A DNA stretch of 40,214 nucleotides from Halonatronomonas sp051745425 (GCA_051745425.1 JBNJEB010000004.1:1-40214), one strand, 5' to 3'; shown: positions 7,283-16,117, counted from the stretch's first letter. The notes: generated by a model not told the origin, from the letters alone. Made by a program: numbers and translations.

Positions 7283-8167
7283 ATGAGTCATCAATTTAAG
7301 AGTAAAATAATGCCCTGGGTTTTTTTACTTCCAACCCTAATAGTTCTGGTATTATTCCTCTATTATCCTATGTATGCTACAGTGGAGACAAGTCTACATC
7401 AGACGGCATTTATGGGAGCCAGGAGAATATATGTTGGCTTTGAAAATTTTCAAAGGTTACTGTCTTCCCAAAGTTTCTGGCATAGTTTTAGAGTTTCTAT
7501 GTTTTTTTCGTTTTTAGTTGTTGGATTAACGATGCCGATTGCTTTTTTATTGAGTATTTTAGCAAATCAGAAGATCAAAGGCGGTAAGTATTTTAGAACA
7601 GCAATGATCTGGCCTTATGCCCTTTCACCAGCTATTGCCGGTACAATCTGGCTTTTTATATTTAATCCTACTATTGGAATTTTAAATTTTGTACTGGGTG
7701 AATTATTTGGAGTAAGACCAGACTGGGTATCCAGCAGGCAGTTTGCATTTTTGATGGTTACAATGACAGCTGTCTGGAAACAGCTTGGTTATAATATTGT
7801 CTTCTTTTTAGCAGGTCTGCAGAATGTTCCTGGACATATGGTTGAAGCAGCTATAATAGATGGAGCCAACCCTTTTCAAAAATATTTTAAGATTGTTATC
7901 CCGATTATGTCGCCGACGATTTTTTTCTTATTTACTATGAATTTAATTTATGCTTTCTTTACAACTTTTGGTATGATAAACGTTATGACCCAGGGTGGCC
8001 CAATAGATGCAACTAATATATTAATTTATAATCTATATAGAGATGCCTTCCAGTATGACAATCTAGGGATGGGTGCAGCGCAATCCCTTGTTTTATTTGC
8101 AATAGTAACAGTTTTAATGATTATTCAATTTAGACTGGGAGGGAGGAAAGTTCATTATGGCCAATAA
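7283..8167 (+). CDS. ugpA: Glycerol-3-phosphate ABC transporter permease, UgpA-like
   Basis: 294 residues with six predicted membrane segments, the first at residues about 10-30 (PWVFLLPTLIVLVLFLYYP). The cytoplasmic EAA loop is at about residue 189: EAAIIDGANPFQKYFKIVIP, the contact to the ATPase. Size and topology fit the MalF-like permease of carbohydrate uptake (CUT1) systems, and the binding protein upstream assigns it to the Ugp type. The 3' end overlaps ugpE by 11 bases. Assignment to glycerol-3-phosphate relies on the neighbouring UgpB-like protein and GlpP. Confidence 0.87.
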   Translation: MSHQFKSKIMPWVFLLPTLIVLVLFLYYPMYATVETSLHQTAFMGARRIYVGFENFQRLLSSQSFWHSFRVSMFFSFLVVGLTMPIAFLLSILANQKIKGGKYFRTAMIWPYALSPAIAGTIWLFIFNPTIGILNFVLGELFGVRPDWVSSRQFAFLMVTMTAVWKQLGYNIVFFLAGLQNVPGHMVEAAIIDGANPFQKYFKIVIPIMSPTIFFLFTMNLIYAFFTTFGMINVMTQGGPIDATNILIYNLYRDAFQYDNLGMGAAQSLVLFAIVTVLMIIQFRLGGRKVHYGQ

Positions 8168-9035
8168 AAGAACGACCTGGGAAGAGTTTAAAAATAACAA
8201 ATATAAGAGGCATAAGATTATCCAGAAGATTGTTATCCATATCTTAATAGTTCTGGCAGTACTGATGCTTATGATACCCCTGCTCTGGGCAATTATTGCC
8301 AGCACTCAGACCCCAGGCCAGATTTATCAGTATCCCCCTAGATTATTACCAGGGAGAGCCTTTGTCCGGAATTTCTTAATAGCATGGTATAGATATAATA
8401 TTGGTCGGGGAATGTTAAATTCATTTATTATTGCTGTTATTATTTCAATTGTAAAGATTATACTGGCATTAACTTCTGCTATGGCACTGGTATATTATGA
8501 GTTTCCAATTAAACCCTGGATATTTTTCTTTATACTTTTGACGCTGTTGATGCCAGTCCCGGTCAGGATAGTTCCGTTATTTGATATAGTTAATGATCTG
8601 GGCTGGGCTAATAGTTACTGGGCTTTAACAGTTCCATTTTTTGCTTCAGCAACAGGGACTTTTTTATTCAGGCAGCATTTTATGAGTATTCCAACTTCAA
8701 TTGCTGAGGCTGCTAGAGTAGATGGGATTGGACCAGTCAGGTTTTTATTTCAGATTTTAGCTCCTATGTCTAAAAATACAATTGGTGCCTTTGTAGTTAT
8801 CACCTTTGTTTATGTCTGGAATCAGTATCTCTGGCCGATGTTAATTATCACCACTAGAAGCCGTCAGGTTGTTCAGCTTTCAATGCAACAGCTGACTTCA
8901 TCAGGGCCTGAACAGATTGTAGACTGGGGTGTAGCGATGGCCGGGGCTTTAACAGCTCTGATACCGCCATTGATTATATTCTTCCTCCTCCAGGAACAGT
9001 TCATGAAAGGTTTTGCCTTGAGTGATGAAAAATAA
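8157..9035 (+). CDS. ugpE: Glycerol-3-phosphate ABC transporter permease, UgpE-like
   Basis: 292 residues, six membrane segments after a basic N-terminal tail of about 25 residues. The EAA loop lies near residue 183 (EAARVDGIGPVRFLFQILAP). The C-terminus ends in LLQEQFMKGFALSDEK, close to the typical QRxFVxGLTxGAVKG ending of CUT1 MalG/UgpE permeases but shortened. It pairs with UgpA to form the membrane channel. Translationally coupled through an 11-base overlap and closed by a terminator at 9049. Confidence 0.88.
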   Translation: MANKRTTWEEFKNNKYKRHKIIQKIVIHILIVLAVLMLMIPLLWAIIASTQTPGQIYQYPPRLLPGRAFVRNFLIAWYRYNIGRGMLNSFIIAVIISIVKIILALTSAMALVYYEFPIKPWIFFFILLTLLMPVPVRIVPLFDIVNDLGWANSYWALTVPFFASATGTFLFRQHFMSIPTSIAEAARVDGIGPVRFLFQILAPMSKNTIGAFVVITFVYVWNQYLWPMLIITTRSRQVVQLSMQQLTSSGPEQIVDWGVAMAGALTALIPPLIIFFLLQEQFMKGFALSDEK

Positions 9036-9048
9036 GCCAGTATTATTT

Positions 9049-9080
9049 AAAGGCCCTGTTTTTTTAGGGTCTTTATTATT
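9049..9080 (+). terminator. Rho-independent terminator of ugpBAE
   Basis: AAAGGCCCT (9049-9057) pairs with AGGGTCTTT (9066-9074), one G-U pair, around an 8-base loop rich in T, followed by an AT-rich tail. It lies 14 bases after ugpE. Confidence 0.75.
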
Positions 9081-9089
9081 TTATTCTTA

Positions 9090-9117
9090 TTGTGAATTTA
9101 TTTATATTGTTTATAAT
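9090..9117 (+). promoter_or_regulatory. Putative promoter of the serine hydrolase gene
   Basis: TTGTGA at 9090-9095 and a perfect TATAAT at 9112-9117 are 16 bases apart, just after the ugp terminator and 36 bases before the start codon. The -35 box matches four of six consensus bases. Confidence 0.5.
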
Positions 9118-9152
9118 ATTAACAAATTATACTTTATTCAGGAGGGGAAATA

Positions 9153-10340
9153 ATGCAAAAAAAATTAATTAAAAAGGGGATTATGATTTTAATTTTATTG
9201 GCGCTGGTTATAGGTCATTCTACCGTCATTAAAGCAGATCCAATTGACATGATTGAAGTTTTCTTTCAAGAAGACCTGGCAGATGAGTATTTTACTGATC
9301 AGGTTTTGCAGCAGCTAACAGTTGAGCAATTGTCTGATATCAGAGCAGATTATACAGATGGTCTAGGAGAATTTAGAGAGGTTGAAGTTGCTGATCAGGA
9401 CAATCATATTTATAAAGTTTATTTTACTGAAGGCGTTATAGAGATGCAGCTGGTTGTTAATGAAGATGATAAGATAGCAGGTCTCTACTTTCTTTCGGTA
9501 ACTGAGTTATCAGGGGATTATCTTAATATTGTATCTGATTTTGAAGAGCTAGAAGGCGATGTCAGTTTATTATTAACCAGAAATGATCAAGAGTTAGCTG
9601 CAATCAATCCAGATAAAAGAATGGCTGTTGGCTCTACCTTTAAGATTGCTGTTCTGGCAGAGTTAAATCGGGCAATAAATGCAGGAGAAAGGGACTGGTC
9701 TGATGTAGTACAGCTTAATGATTATCAGAAAAGTCTTCCTTCTGGACAACTTCAGAGCTGGCCTGAGGGCACATATCTTACTTTAAATACGCTTGCAAAC
9801 CTGATGATTTCTATTAGTGATAATACGGCAACAGATATCTTAATTGAAGAGCTTGGGCGGAATAAGATTGAAGAATCTACTGATATTAAAAGGCCACTTT
9901 TAAAGACTAGAGAAGCCTTTAAATTAAAGGATCCTGATAATCAAGAACTTCTGGAAAGATATCGGGAGGCTGGATTGGAAGAGAAATATAAGCTTTTAGA
10001 AGAAATTGATGCTAAAGAATTGCCTTCATCTACAATCTTTGATAGAGTCCGGGCAGTTGATATTGAGTGGGAATTTTCAGCTTACGAAATCAAGAATCTG
10101 CTGGCTGAAGTAAAGGGACTGGATTTAATGTCGATTAACTCTGGTGTTGTTAGCCAGTCTAACTGGGAGAAGATTGCCTATAAGGGCGGCTCAGAACCAG
10201 GAGTCTTTAATCTTTCAACCTGGGTGAAGGCTGAAGATGGAACAGAATATTTCTTAACTGCTACCTGGAATAATGATGATTTTCTTGATGAAGATAAATT
10301 TGTTCAGTTATATAGAAATCTTATCGGAAATCTTGAATAA
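9153..10340 (+). CDS. Secreted class A beta-lactamase-like serine hydrolase
   Basis: 395 residues, ATG preceded by GGAGGGG. Signal peptide residues 1-28 (hydrophobic IMILILLALVIGHS). Residues about 30-115 form an N-terminal domain with a cystatin/DUF3887-like look. The C-terminal part has the three active-site motifs of penicillin-binding proteins and class A beta-lactamases: S161-T-F-K164 (SxxK), S222-D-N224 and K344-G-G346. The ExxLN omega-loop motif that class A lactamases need for deacylation was not found in the expected interval after SDN, so true beta-lactam resistance is doubtful; a peptidase or other peptidoglycan- or peptide-related hydrolase is more likely (inference). It sits alone behind its own promoter. 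Confidence 0.82.
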   Translation: MQKKLIKKGIMILILLALVIGHSTVIKADPIDMIEVFFQEDLADEYFTDQVLQQLTVEQLSDIRADYTDGLGEFREVEVADQDNHIYKVYFTEGVIEMQLVVNEDDKIAGLYFLSVTELSGDYLNIVSDFEELEGDVSLLLTRNDQELAAINPDKRMAVGSTFKIAVLAELNRAINAGERDWSDVVQLNDYQKSLPSGQLQSWPEGTYLTLNTLANLMISISDNTATDILIEELGRNKIEESTDIKRPLLKTREAFKLKDPDNQELLERYREAGLEEKYKLLEEIDAKELPSSTIFDRVRAVDIEWEFSAYEIKNLLAEVKGLDLMSINSGVVSQSNWEKIAYKGGSEPGVFNLSTWVKAEDGTEYFLTATWNNDDFLDEDKFVQLYRNLIGNLE

Positions 10341-10371
10341 GAGCAGGTTGATTTAGTCAGGGAGGAATTTC

Positions 10372-11103
10372 ATGAATTATATTGGGATAGATGGCTGTGC
10401 TGGAGGCTGGTTTATGGTTGGTGATGATAATGGTCAACTTAGTTATGAATTATATGATAATATTAAATCTCTCTGGCAGGATAATGATAAGTTTAAGCTG
10501 GCTTTAATTGATATACCAATAGGTTTAAAAGAGACAGGCCCAGAAGAGAGAAAATGTGATAAATTGGCCAGGAAGATATTAAATAAAAGAAAGTACAGTG
10601 TCTTTCCTGCTCCCTGCCGCCAGGCATTGGAAGCTTCCTCCTGGAAAGAGGCAAATAAGATAAATAAAGAGGTTAGAGGGAAAGGTTTAAGCAAGCAGAG
10701 CTGGCATATATCCAGTAAGATTGGCCAGGTTGACCGGCTAATAAAGGCTGAACCAGAAGTCAGGCATCTTTTCAGAGAAGCCCATCCAGAGATTGCCTTC
10801 TGGGCATTAAATAACAGGCAAGAAATGGAGTTTAATAAAAAGACAGCTGAGGGCTATCAGGAAAGGCTGGACCTTCTTAAAAGCTATCTTCCAGATGTTG
10901 AGACTTTGATTAAGGCAATTCTTAATGATTATTATAGAAAAAATCTGGCCAGAGACGATATTCTTGATGCTATTGTTTTATATCTGGCCTCAAAATTAAC
11001 TGATAAAAATAACTGGAAGTTAATCTCAATTCCTGCCGAACCTGAGATTGACCTGAAAGGAATAAGAATGGAAATAGTTTACCCTTTAAATATCACCTTC
11101 TGA
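10372..11103 (+). CDS. DUF429 family protein, predicted RNase H-fold nuclease
   Basis: 243 residues, ATG after GGGAGGAATTTC. N-terminal YIGIDGCAGGWF and ALIDIPIGL supply the first acidic residues of the DUF429 family, a predicted RNase H-like fold; PAPCRQAL, KGLSKQSW, EAHPEIAFW and the C-terminal RDDILDAIVLYLASKL are further family blocks, the last carrying two catalytic-like aspartates. Function in the family is not established; nuclease activity is a fold-based prediction. The stop region overlaps by 18 bases the 3' end of the convergent PII-like gene, with no room for a terminator. Confidence 0.85.
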   Translation: MNYIGIDGCAGGWFMVGDDNGQLSYELYDNIKSLWQDNDKFKLALIDIPIGLKETGPEERKCDKLARKILNKRKYSVFPAPCRQALEASSWKEANKINKEVRGKGLSKQSWHISSKIGQVDRLIKAEPEVRHLFREAHPEIAFWALNNRQEMEFNKKTAEGYQERLDLLKSYLPDVETLIKAILNDYYRKNLARDDILDAIVLYLASKLTDKNNWKLISIPAEPEIDLKGIRMEIVYPLNITF

Positions 11104-11445
11104 AAGAGGAGTTTTAAAGCCTTCTACTCGGCCGATAGGCAGGGTGAAAAGCATGCCGGTATCAGGTTTATTTAAATCTCCAACAATATCATAGACATCT
11201 GCAATTGCTTTTTCTAAGATTTCTTCCTTATCGATTACAGTAAAGATAAGGTTATTATGATAGGAACCACCTCTGGTGCCGGTTAGATCGCTAAAACGGG
11301 AGAAGATTGAATAGTGGTCTGCTATTACATGGCCCATCCCTCTGCTGTCTATGATTGTAGCTCCAGAGATATTGTGTTCATACCAGCTATCCATTAAGGG
11401 CTCAATTTTATCAGGGTCTTCAACGATTACAATTAATAATTTCAT
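11086..11445 (-). CDS. PII-like signalling protein linked to an antiporter
   Basis: 119 residues from ATG at 11445 (MKLLIVIVEDPDKIEPLMD), chosen because AAGGTG stands six bases before it; GTG/ATG codons at 11454 and 11451 overlap that site. The beta-alpha-beta plan, DSRGMGHV after the second strand, a T-loop-like segment around TGTRGGSYHNN and the end DTGMLFTLPIGRVEGF fit the PII/PII-like superfamily, but the PROSITE PII signatures (T-loop tyrosine, GKIFV and RIRTGE) are not conserved. It lies 21 bases (from the chosen start) after a CPA2 antiporter in the same direction, so it probably senses a nucleotide and gates that transporter (inference), as PII-like proteins do with other membrane carriers. 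Confidence 0.75.
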   Translation of the reverse strand: MKLLIVIVEDPDKIEPLMDSWYEHNISGATIIDSRGMGHVIADHYSIFSRFSDLTGTRGGSYHNNLIFTVIDKEEILEKAIADVYDIVGDLNKPDTGMLFTLPIGRVEGFKTPLSEGDI

Positions 11446-11466
11446 TTTCATCACCTTATTTATAGT

Positions 11467-12660
11467 TTATTTTATTGAGTCTGTTAGTTCTAGAGTCTTT
11501 TTAACCATTATTGAACCGAAAAATTCAAAGAAGATAACAGAACCTAATATAACAGTAACCAATGTATTTCCTGGTAGAGGTAATTTTTCCTCTGCCAGGA
11601 TCGATAAACCTATGGCAACACCTGCGCCAGGCAATAGAGCCAGGCCTAAATTTCTACGGATTTTAGGCGAGATATTATTACAACTATCAGGGAGTAGAAA
11701 GCAGAGTTTAGAGGCCAGTTTTAGCCCTGAAATTTTACCGGCTATTCTGGCTATTATATAGATCAAACCTAAGAGGCCTACAGTTAAAAAACCTGATAGA
11801 TCAAGCCGGGCTCCAGCCAGGGTTAAAAATAGAACCAGAATTGGTTTATCTATAGTATGTAATACATCATAGAAGCGTCTGAAATATGGTGAAAAATTTA
11901 CAATAACTATTCCGTTAACTAAAGTAACTATTAAAAATTGCAGGTTTAACTGTAAAGGGAGGCCAATAGCTATAAAGAATAATCCGATAAATAGAATTTT
12001 TTGTTGATTCCTATTTTGAACTTTATTTAAGATGATTAGCCCAATTATCCCCAGGCTTAATCCCAGTAATATACTTAAACCGATTTCGTAAGAAACCTGT
12101 GTAAATATATTGCCAGTTAATTTTGCTCCAAAGTAATATATATTTAAAAAAGAGACCATAATACTGAAGATTACAATACAAAATAGGTTGTCCAGGGCTA
12201 CAAGTGACATTAAAATCTTTGGGAAATTTCCCCTGACTTTATTTTCATTTAGTATGTTTATAATTGCACCAGGTGCAGTTGCTAGAGCTAATGATGCCAG
12301 TAAAATAGCCAAGGGCAGGTTTCTGGTAAATAAATAAGTAGCTATCAAGACAAAGGAAAAAGTGACCACCAGCTCTCCTAAAAAGAGCATACTGAAATCC
12401 TGCCATTTAGTTTTTATAAATCTCCATTTTAATTCTCCACCGATTGATAATCCAATTAATCCCAGGGCAAAATTATTAATCGGTTGCAGATTACTTAGGC
12501 CTGAAGCTGAAAGTATTCCTGTTATAGATGGTCCAATAATTAAACCGGTAAGCAGATATCCTGTAACTGAAGGCAGGCCAGTCCAGTCAGCTATTCTGCC
12601 GCCGGCAAATCCTGCCAGCAAGACAATTCCAACAAGTAGTAATACATTCAAGTTTACCAA
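11467..12660 (-). CDS. Cation:proton antiporter, CPA2 (Kef/NapA-like) membrane domain
   Basis: 397 residues, start ATG 12660 behind AGGAG. About 11-12 membrane segments cover the whole chain. The N-terminus GRIADWTGLPSVTGYLLTGLIIGP is the characteristic first half of CPA2 exchangers, and APGAIINILNE with the following VALDNLFCIVIFS carries the conserved aspartate-asparagine region of the ion site. No RCK/TrkA-N domain is attached, in contrast to KefB/C (about 600 residues), so regulation may be taken over by the separate PII-like protein encoded downstream. Transports Na+ or K+ in exchange for protons; fits osmotic or pH adaptation. Confidence 0.88.
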   Translation of the reverse strand: MVNLNVLLLVGIVLLAGFAGGRIADWTGLPSVTGYLLTGLIIGPSITGILSASGLSNLQPINNFALGLIGLSIGGELKWRFIKTKWQDFSMLFLGELVVTFSFVLIATYLFTRNLPLAILLASLALATAPGAIINILNENKVRGNFPKILMSLVALDNLFCIVIFSIMVSFLNIYYFGAKLTGNIFTQVSYEIGLSILLGLSLGIIGLIILNKVQNRNQQKILFIGLFFIAIGLPLQLNLQFLIVTLVNGIVIVNFSPYFRRFYDVLHTIDKPILVLFLTLAGARLDLSGFLTVGLLGLIYIIARIAGKISGLKLASKLCFLLPDSCNNISPKIRRNLGLALLPGAGVAIGLSILAEEKLPLPGNTLVTVILGSVIFFEFFGSIMVKKTLELTDSIK

Positions 12661-13111
12661 CTCCTAAAATACCTGTTATTATTATATTCAGGGGAGGTTT
12701 AAGTTATTCCTGCAAAGATTTACTAAAATAATTTGATAGATTATAATTATTAATTTCTTCTTTGCACTACCCTGTTATTTACTTATAAAGATTAGCTTGT
12801 TATAATTAGGTAACAGTTAATTATTTTAATAAAACTGCTTAATTTTCTTTATGAAATTGCTTGATTTTCAGGGGTATCCCGGAGAAATCCCGGAGCATAC
12901 CGGTAACAATCCCGGAGGAAAGCCGGAGCAGGATTGAATCAGGTCTGGAGGGGAATAACCCCGGGTCTAAAGTGGAACCAGTCAGAAACTAAACCAGAGC
13001 TAGACCGAAACGAGACCGAAGAATGATTGGATTTAGATCGAATTAATCCAGGGGGAGGCCTGGAGTTAAATAAGTAAAGTTATCTGTAAGTATAACTAGA
13101 TAATAATTAAG
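12661..13111. other. Long intergenic region with GC-rich core, no gene recognised
   Basis: The divergent region between the antiporter and the PAS-GGDEF-HD-GYP gene has AT-rich flanks and a sharply GC-richer core (about 12870-13060). On the plus strand a TATAAT at 12801-12806 with TTTACT at 12778-12783 (17-base gap) could start a transcript running to the terminator at 13112-13150. The core contains the 11-nt repeat (separate entry) and small hairpins such as GGGGAATAACCCC and CCAGGGGGAGGCCTGG. No open frame with a ribosome binding site was found. A structured small RNA or leader is possible. Confidence 0.45.
12876..12952 (+). repeat. Degenerate 11-nt tandem repeat (ATCCCGGAGNA-like)
   Basis: Units at 12876-12886, 12887-12898, 12899-12908, 12909-12919, 12920-12930 and weaker ones to 12952. 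The core CCGGA/CCGGT recurs at 12879, 12890, 12900, 12912 and 12923, that is every 10-12 bases, close to one helical turn. Not a multiple of three and not a coding repeat. Similar period at 19335-19374. Confidence 0.65.
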
Positions 13112-13150
13112 AATCTCAACTGGAGTAATTAAACTGGTTGAGATTTTTTT
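13112..13150 (+). terminator. Rho-independent terminator with no upstream gene on its strand
   Basis: AATCTCAAC (13112-13120) pairs perfectly with GTTGAGATT (13137-13145), followed by an unbroken run of seven T. The nearest plus-strand gene ending before it is 2 kb away, so it must end a non-coding transcript or attenuate the downstream c-di-GMP gene. Confidence 0.8.
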
Positions 13151-13254
13151 GTTTATTTAAAAGATGCAGGAAAATAATTTTTTATCTCTAATTATAAAAT
13201 ATGTTAGCAGATCTGTTTATAATTTTAAAAATGTTTTAAGTAGGAGGCAGAGAT

Positions 13255-15783
13255 ATGCCTTATAATAAAAGAGAACTTTCAAATATTCCTGTGGAAACTA
13301 TAAATAAATGGAAAGAAGCAAGTAAAACTGTGGCAGATTTAGTGGATAAAAATGTCGTTATTATCACTAGAGATAGACCGGATTTCTTTGCTATTTTAAT
13401 TTCAAGGAATCAATTAGCACAGCCCCTGGCAATAGATGAATTACTAAAGAAAAGCAAAGATTTTACATATGAACTTGAATGGCCAGATGGCAGGTTATTT
13501 GGGGCAATTATTTTAATGGATAAAGAGCAAAATTGTGATTTTAATTCAATAAAAAATTCATTTAAGATAATTAAAGATATGATTGAAGCTGACCTGAAGC
13601 TGATTATCAATAATAAAAATCTTGCTGAAAGAGAAAAGGAGCTGGCCTGTATATATCAGATAAGCCAGTTGCTTTTAGATAACAACCTGGAACTTGAAGA
13701 GGTTCTTCTGGAGATAACAAAAATTTTACCCAGGCATTTTGCCTATCCAGAGCTTGCCAGATGCAGAATTATATATAATAGTTTAATTATTTCAGAAGGG
13801 TTAGAAAAGCCTACTGGCAAGAAATTAGTTGAAGAGATTGAACTTACAGATGAGGATTATCTCAGAATTGAAATCTTTTATGATTATAACAGGAAGAAGA
13901 CAGATATTGAGTTTTTAGCTGAAGAAAAGCAACTGCTTGCATCTGTGGTCAGGCATGCGGCAACAATTATCAGGCGAATAAATATTGAACAGGCATTAGT
14001 TGAGACCAGAAATGAACTTTACACGACTCTTTATTCTATCGGGGATGGAGTTATCACCACTGATTTGGATGGCAGGATTACTATGATGAATTTTACTGCT
14101 AAAAAGATGACTGGCTGGTCATATTCAGAGGCTAGGGGCAGGCCGCTTGCTGAAGTATTTAAGATTGAAAATGCCAGGACAGGCCAGAAAATTATCAGCC
14201 CGGCTGAGAAGGTAATTAAAGAAGGTAGAAAAGTTGGCCTGGCCAATGATACCACGCTGATAAGTAAAACTGGTAAGAGATATCAGATAGCAGATTCAGC
14301 TGCTCCGATTAAGGATTTTAATAATGAGATTACTGGAGTGATTCTGGTTTTTTCTGATGTAACTGAAGAATATAAATATAGAAAAAATCTTAAACTGGAG
14401 CGAGAATGGTTGGAGTCTATCTTTCAAACCGGCACAGACCCGATAGCTAAAGTAGACGAGCAGCACAGGGTTATTGATATTAATGACAGATTCACTGAGG
14501 TTTTTAAATATCAGTTAAGTGAGATAAAAGGGATGAATCTAGATGATGTTATGGATAGATCTAAGTCTGATACTGCAGATCGGAAGGTTACTGAAGAGCT
14601 TTTAGAGGGCAAACAGGTTGAGACAGAGGCAACCCGTTATGATAAATACGGGGATCCTAAAGAATGTCTGATCAGAGGTATCCCTGTAATAGTTGATGAC
14701 GAGCTGGTAGGCGGCTATGGCATCTATATTGATATTACTGAAAGGAAACGGCAGGAAGATAAGATAAAATATATGAGTTATCATGATAGATTAACTGGAT
14801 TATATAATAGAGCCTATCTGGAAGAGAAATTAAATGAAGTTAATTCTGGAGACAAGCTATTTAGCATTTTGATGCTTGATGTTAACGGACTTAAATTTAT
14901 TAATGATAGTTATGGCCATGAAATTGGCGATAAAATGTTATTAAAAGTTTCTGGAGCTCTCCAGAATATCTTTAGAGAACAGGATAAAGTAGTTCGCTGG
15001 AGTGGTGATGAATTTGTAGTTTTAATGTCTGCTATTAAGGAGAAAGAAATAGAAAAGCGAGTTGACCGGCTCCGGAATTTAAACCTGGAAGTAAATATTT
15101 CTAATGGAGAAAGCCTGCCAGTATCCCTGGCAGTTGGTTTTGATACCCCTTCAGATTCTGAGGTAAATATTTATGATATTCTTCATAATGCCGAGGATAA
15201 GATGTATCAGGATAAGTTATTGTCTGATAAGAGTTCTACAAATAAGATTGTAAAATCTCTGCTCTCTACTCTCCATGAAAAGAGTCAGGAGACTGAATCT
15301 CATGCAGAAAGGATGGAGGAGCTTGCTATTAAATTAGGAGAGAAGGTCGGATTATCCTATGTTGAACTGAATCGACTATCTCTGCTAGCTGTGCTCCATG
15401 ATATTGGCAAGACTACAATTCCAGAGTCAATTTTGAAGAAACCAGGAAGTCTGACAGATGCAGAATGGGTAAAGATAAAACAGCATCCAGTTGTAGGTTT
15501 CAGGCTCTGTTCTTCAATAGATGATTTCTCCCATATAGCCCTGGATGTCCTGTCACATCATGAACGCTGGGATGGTACAGGTTACCCCAGAGGGATTGCA
15601 GGTGAAAATATACCTCTTCTTGCCCGGATCATAACTATAGTTGATTCCTTTGATGTTATGACCAATGGCAGGCCTTATAAGGAGCCGATGACAGAGGAAG
15701 AGGCATTAGAGGAAATTAAAAATTGTGCCAGGACTCAGTTTGATCCAGAGCTGGCTAGAAAATTTATTGAAATCTTTGAGTAA
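13255..15783 (+). CDS. PAS-PAS-GGDEF-HD-GYP cyclic-di-GMP signalling protein
   Basis: 842 residues, ATG after AGGAGG. An N-terminal region (1-245) with no clear family precedes PAS domain 1 (about 253-375; DGVITTDLDGRITMMN), PAS domain 2 (about 380-500), a GGDEF domain (about 503-660) and an HD-GYP domain (about 670-842). The GGDEF signature reads SGDEF (near residue 583), a one-residue variant that often remains active but may only bind GTP. HD-GYP residues are complete: LHDIGK near 713 and HHERWDGTGYP near 768, so c-di-GMP hydrolysis is likely. No membrane segments, so a cytoplasmic sensor. Its transcript may be controlled by the terminator-ended leader upstream. Confidence 0.93.
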   Translation: MPYNKRELSNIPVETINKWKEASKTVADLVDKNVVIITRDRPDFFAILISRNQLAQPLAIDELLKKSKDFTYELEWPDGRLFGAIILMDKEQNCDFNSIKNSFKIIKDMIEADLKLIINNKNLAEREKELACIYQISQLLLDNNLELEEVLLEITKILPRHFAYPELARCRIIYNSLIISEGLEKPTGKKLVEEIELTDEDYLRIEIFYDYNRKKTDIEFLAEEKQLLASVVRHAATIIRRINIEQALVETRNELYTTLYSIGDGVITTDLDGRITMMNFTAKKMTGWSYSEARGRPLAEVFKIENARTGQKIISPAEKVIKEGRKVGLANDTTLISKTGKRYQIADSAAPIKDFNNEITGVILVFSDVTEEYKYRKNLKLEREWLESIFQTGTDPIAKVDEQHRVIDINDRFTEVFKYQLSEIKGMNLDDVMDRSKSDTADRKVTEELLEGKQVETEATRYDKYGDPKECLIRGIPVIVDDELVGGYGIYIDITERKRQEDKIKYMSYHDRLTGLYNRAYLEEKLNEVNSGDKLFSILMLDVNGLKFINDSYGHEIGDKMLLKVSGALQNIFREQDKVVRWSGDEFVVLMSAIKEKEIEKRVDRLRNLNLEVNISNGESLPVSLAVGFDTPSDSEVNIYDILHNAEDKMYQDKLLSDKSSTNKIVKSLLSTLHEKSQETESHAERMEELAIKLGEKVGLSYVELNRLSLLAVLHDIGKTTIPESILKKPGSLTDAEWVKIKQHPVVGFRLCSSIDDFSHIALDVLSHHERWDGTGYPRGIAGENIPLLARIITIVDSFDVMTNGRPYKEPMTEEEALEEIKNCARTQFDPELARKFIEIFE

Positions 15784-15793
15784 TAGGCTAAAA

Positions 15794-16057
15794 TTATTTC
15801 CATCTATCCAGGGTTGGCAAATATTCTTCAAGCATCTCCTGTGCTGCCTTTTTATCCATTTCCTTATTGGCTGAGACTACATGGGGGGTGCAGATCTCAA
15901 TCATCTCCTCCAGGCTTAAATCAGATGTGAATTCTCCATCCTGATAGCAGTAACTGCAGTACTTTTTGTTAATAGATCCATCCTTATTTGTGCCACAGAG
16001 ATTATCTGCCCCTGCCAGTGGCATTCCACAACTCTGACATGATTTAATTGAAGTCAT
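15794..16057 (-). CDS. Small zinc-ribbon protein (Zn_ribbon_2-like)
   Basis: 87 residues, ATG preceded by AGGAGG. CQSCGMPL near the N-terminus, a third cysteine in NLCGT, and CSYCYQDG give a cysteine-rich zinc-binding first half; the second half (SLEEMIEICTPHVVS and QEMLEEYLPTLDRWK) is helical, an arrangement seen in the putative zinc ribbon family PF12674. Role unknown. It ends 10 bases from the stop of the convergent signalling gene and is divergent from the arsenite exporter gene. Confidence 0.75.
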   Translation of the reverse strand: MTSIKSCQSCGMPLAGADNLCGTNKDGSINKKYCSYCYQDGEFTSDLSLEEMIEICTPHVVSANKEMDKKAAQEMLEEYLPTLDRWK

Positions 16058-16117
16058 GCTATCTCCTCCTGTTGTGATATTTTAAAACTATAATATAATT
16101 ATACCATCAACATAATA

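Noticed and set aside
11351..11761. 136-codon plus-strand open frame opposite the antiporter
   Set aside because: Antisense shadow of a membrane protein; no family pattern.
12851..12937. 28-codon open frame across the GC-rich repeat
   Set aside because: No ribosome binding site, and the repeat period of 11 does not fit codons; more likely non-coding.
12876..12952. Possible CRISPR array
   Set aside because: Units are 11 nt, adjacent and degenerate, with no spacers; no cas genes nearby.
12860..13250. c-di-GMP (GEMM) riboswitch ahead of the GGDEF/HD-GYP gene
   Set aside because: The conserved GEMM core and tetraloop-receptor pattern could not be found; only the orphan terminator fits such a role.
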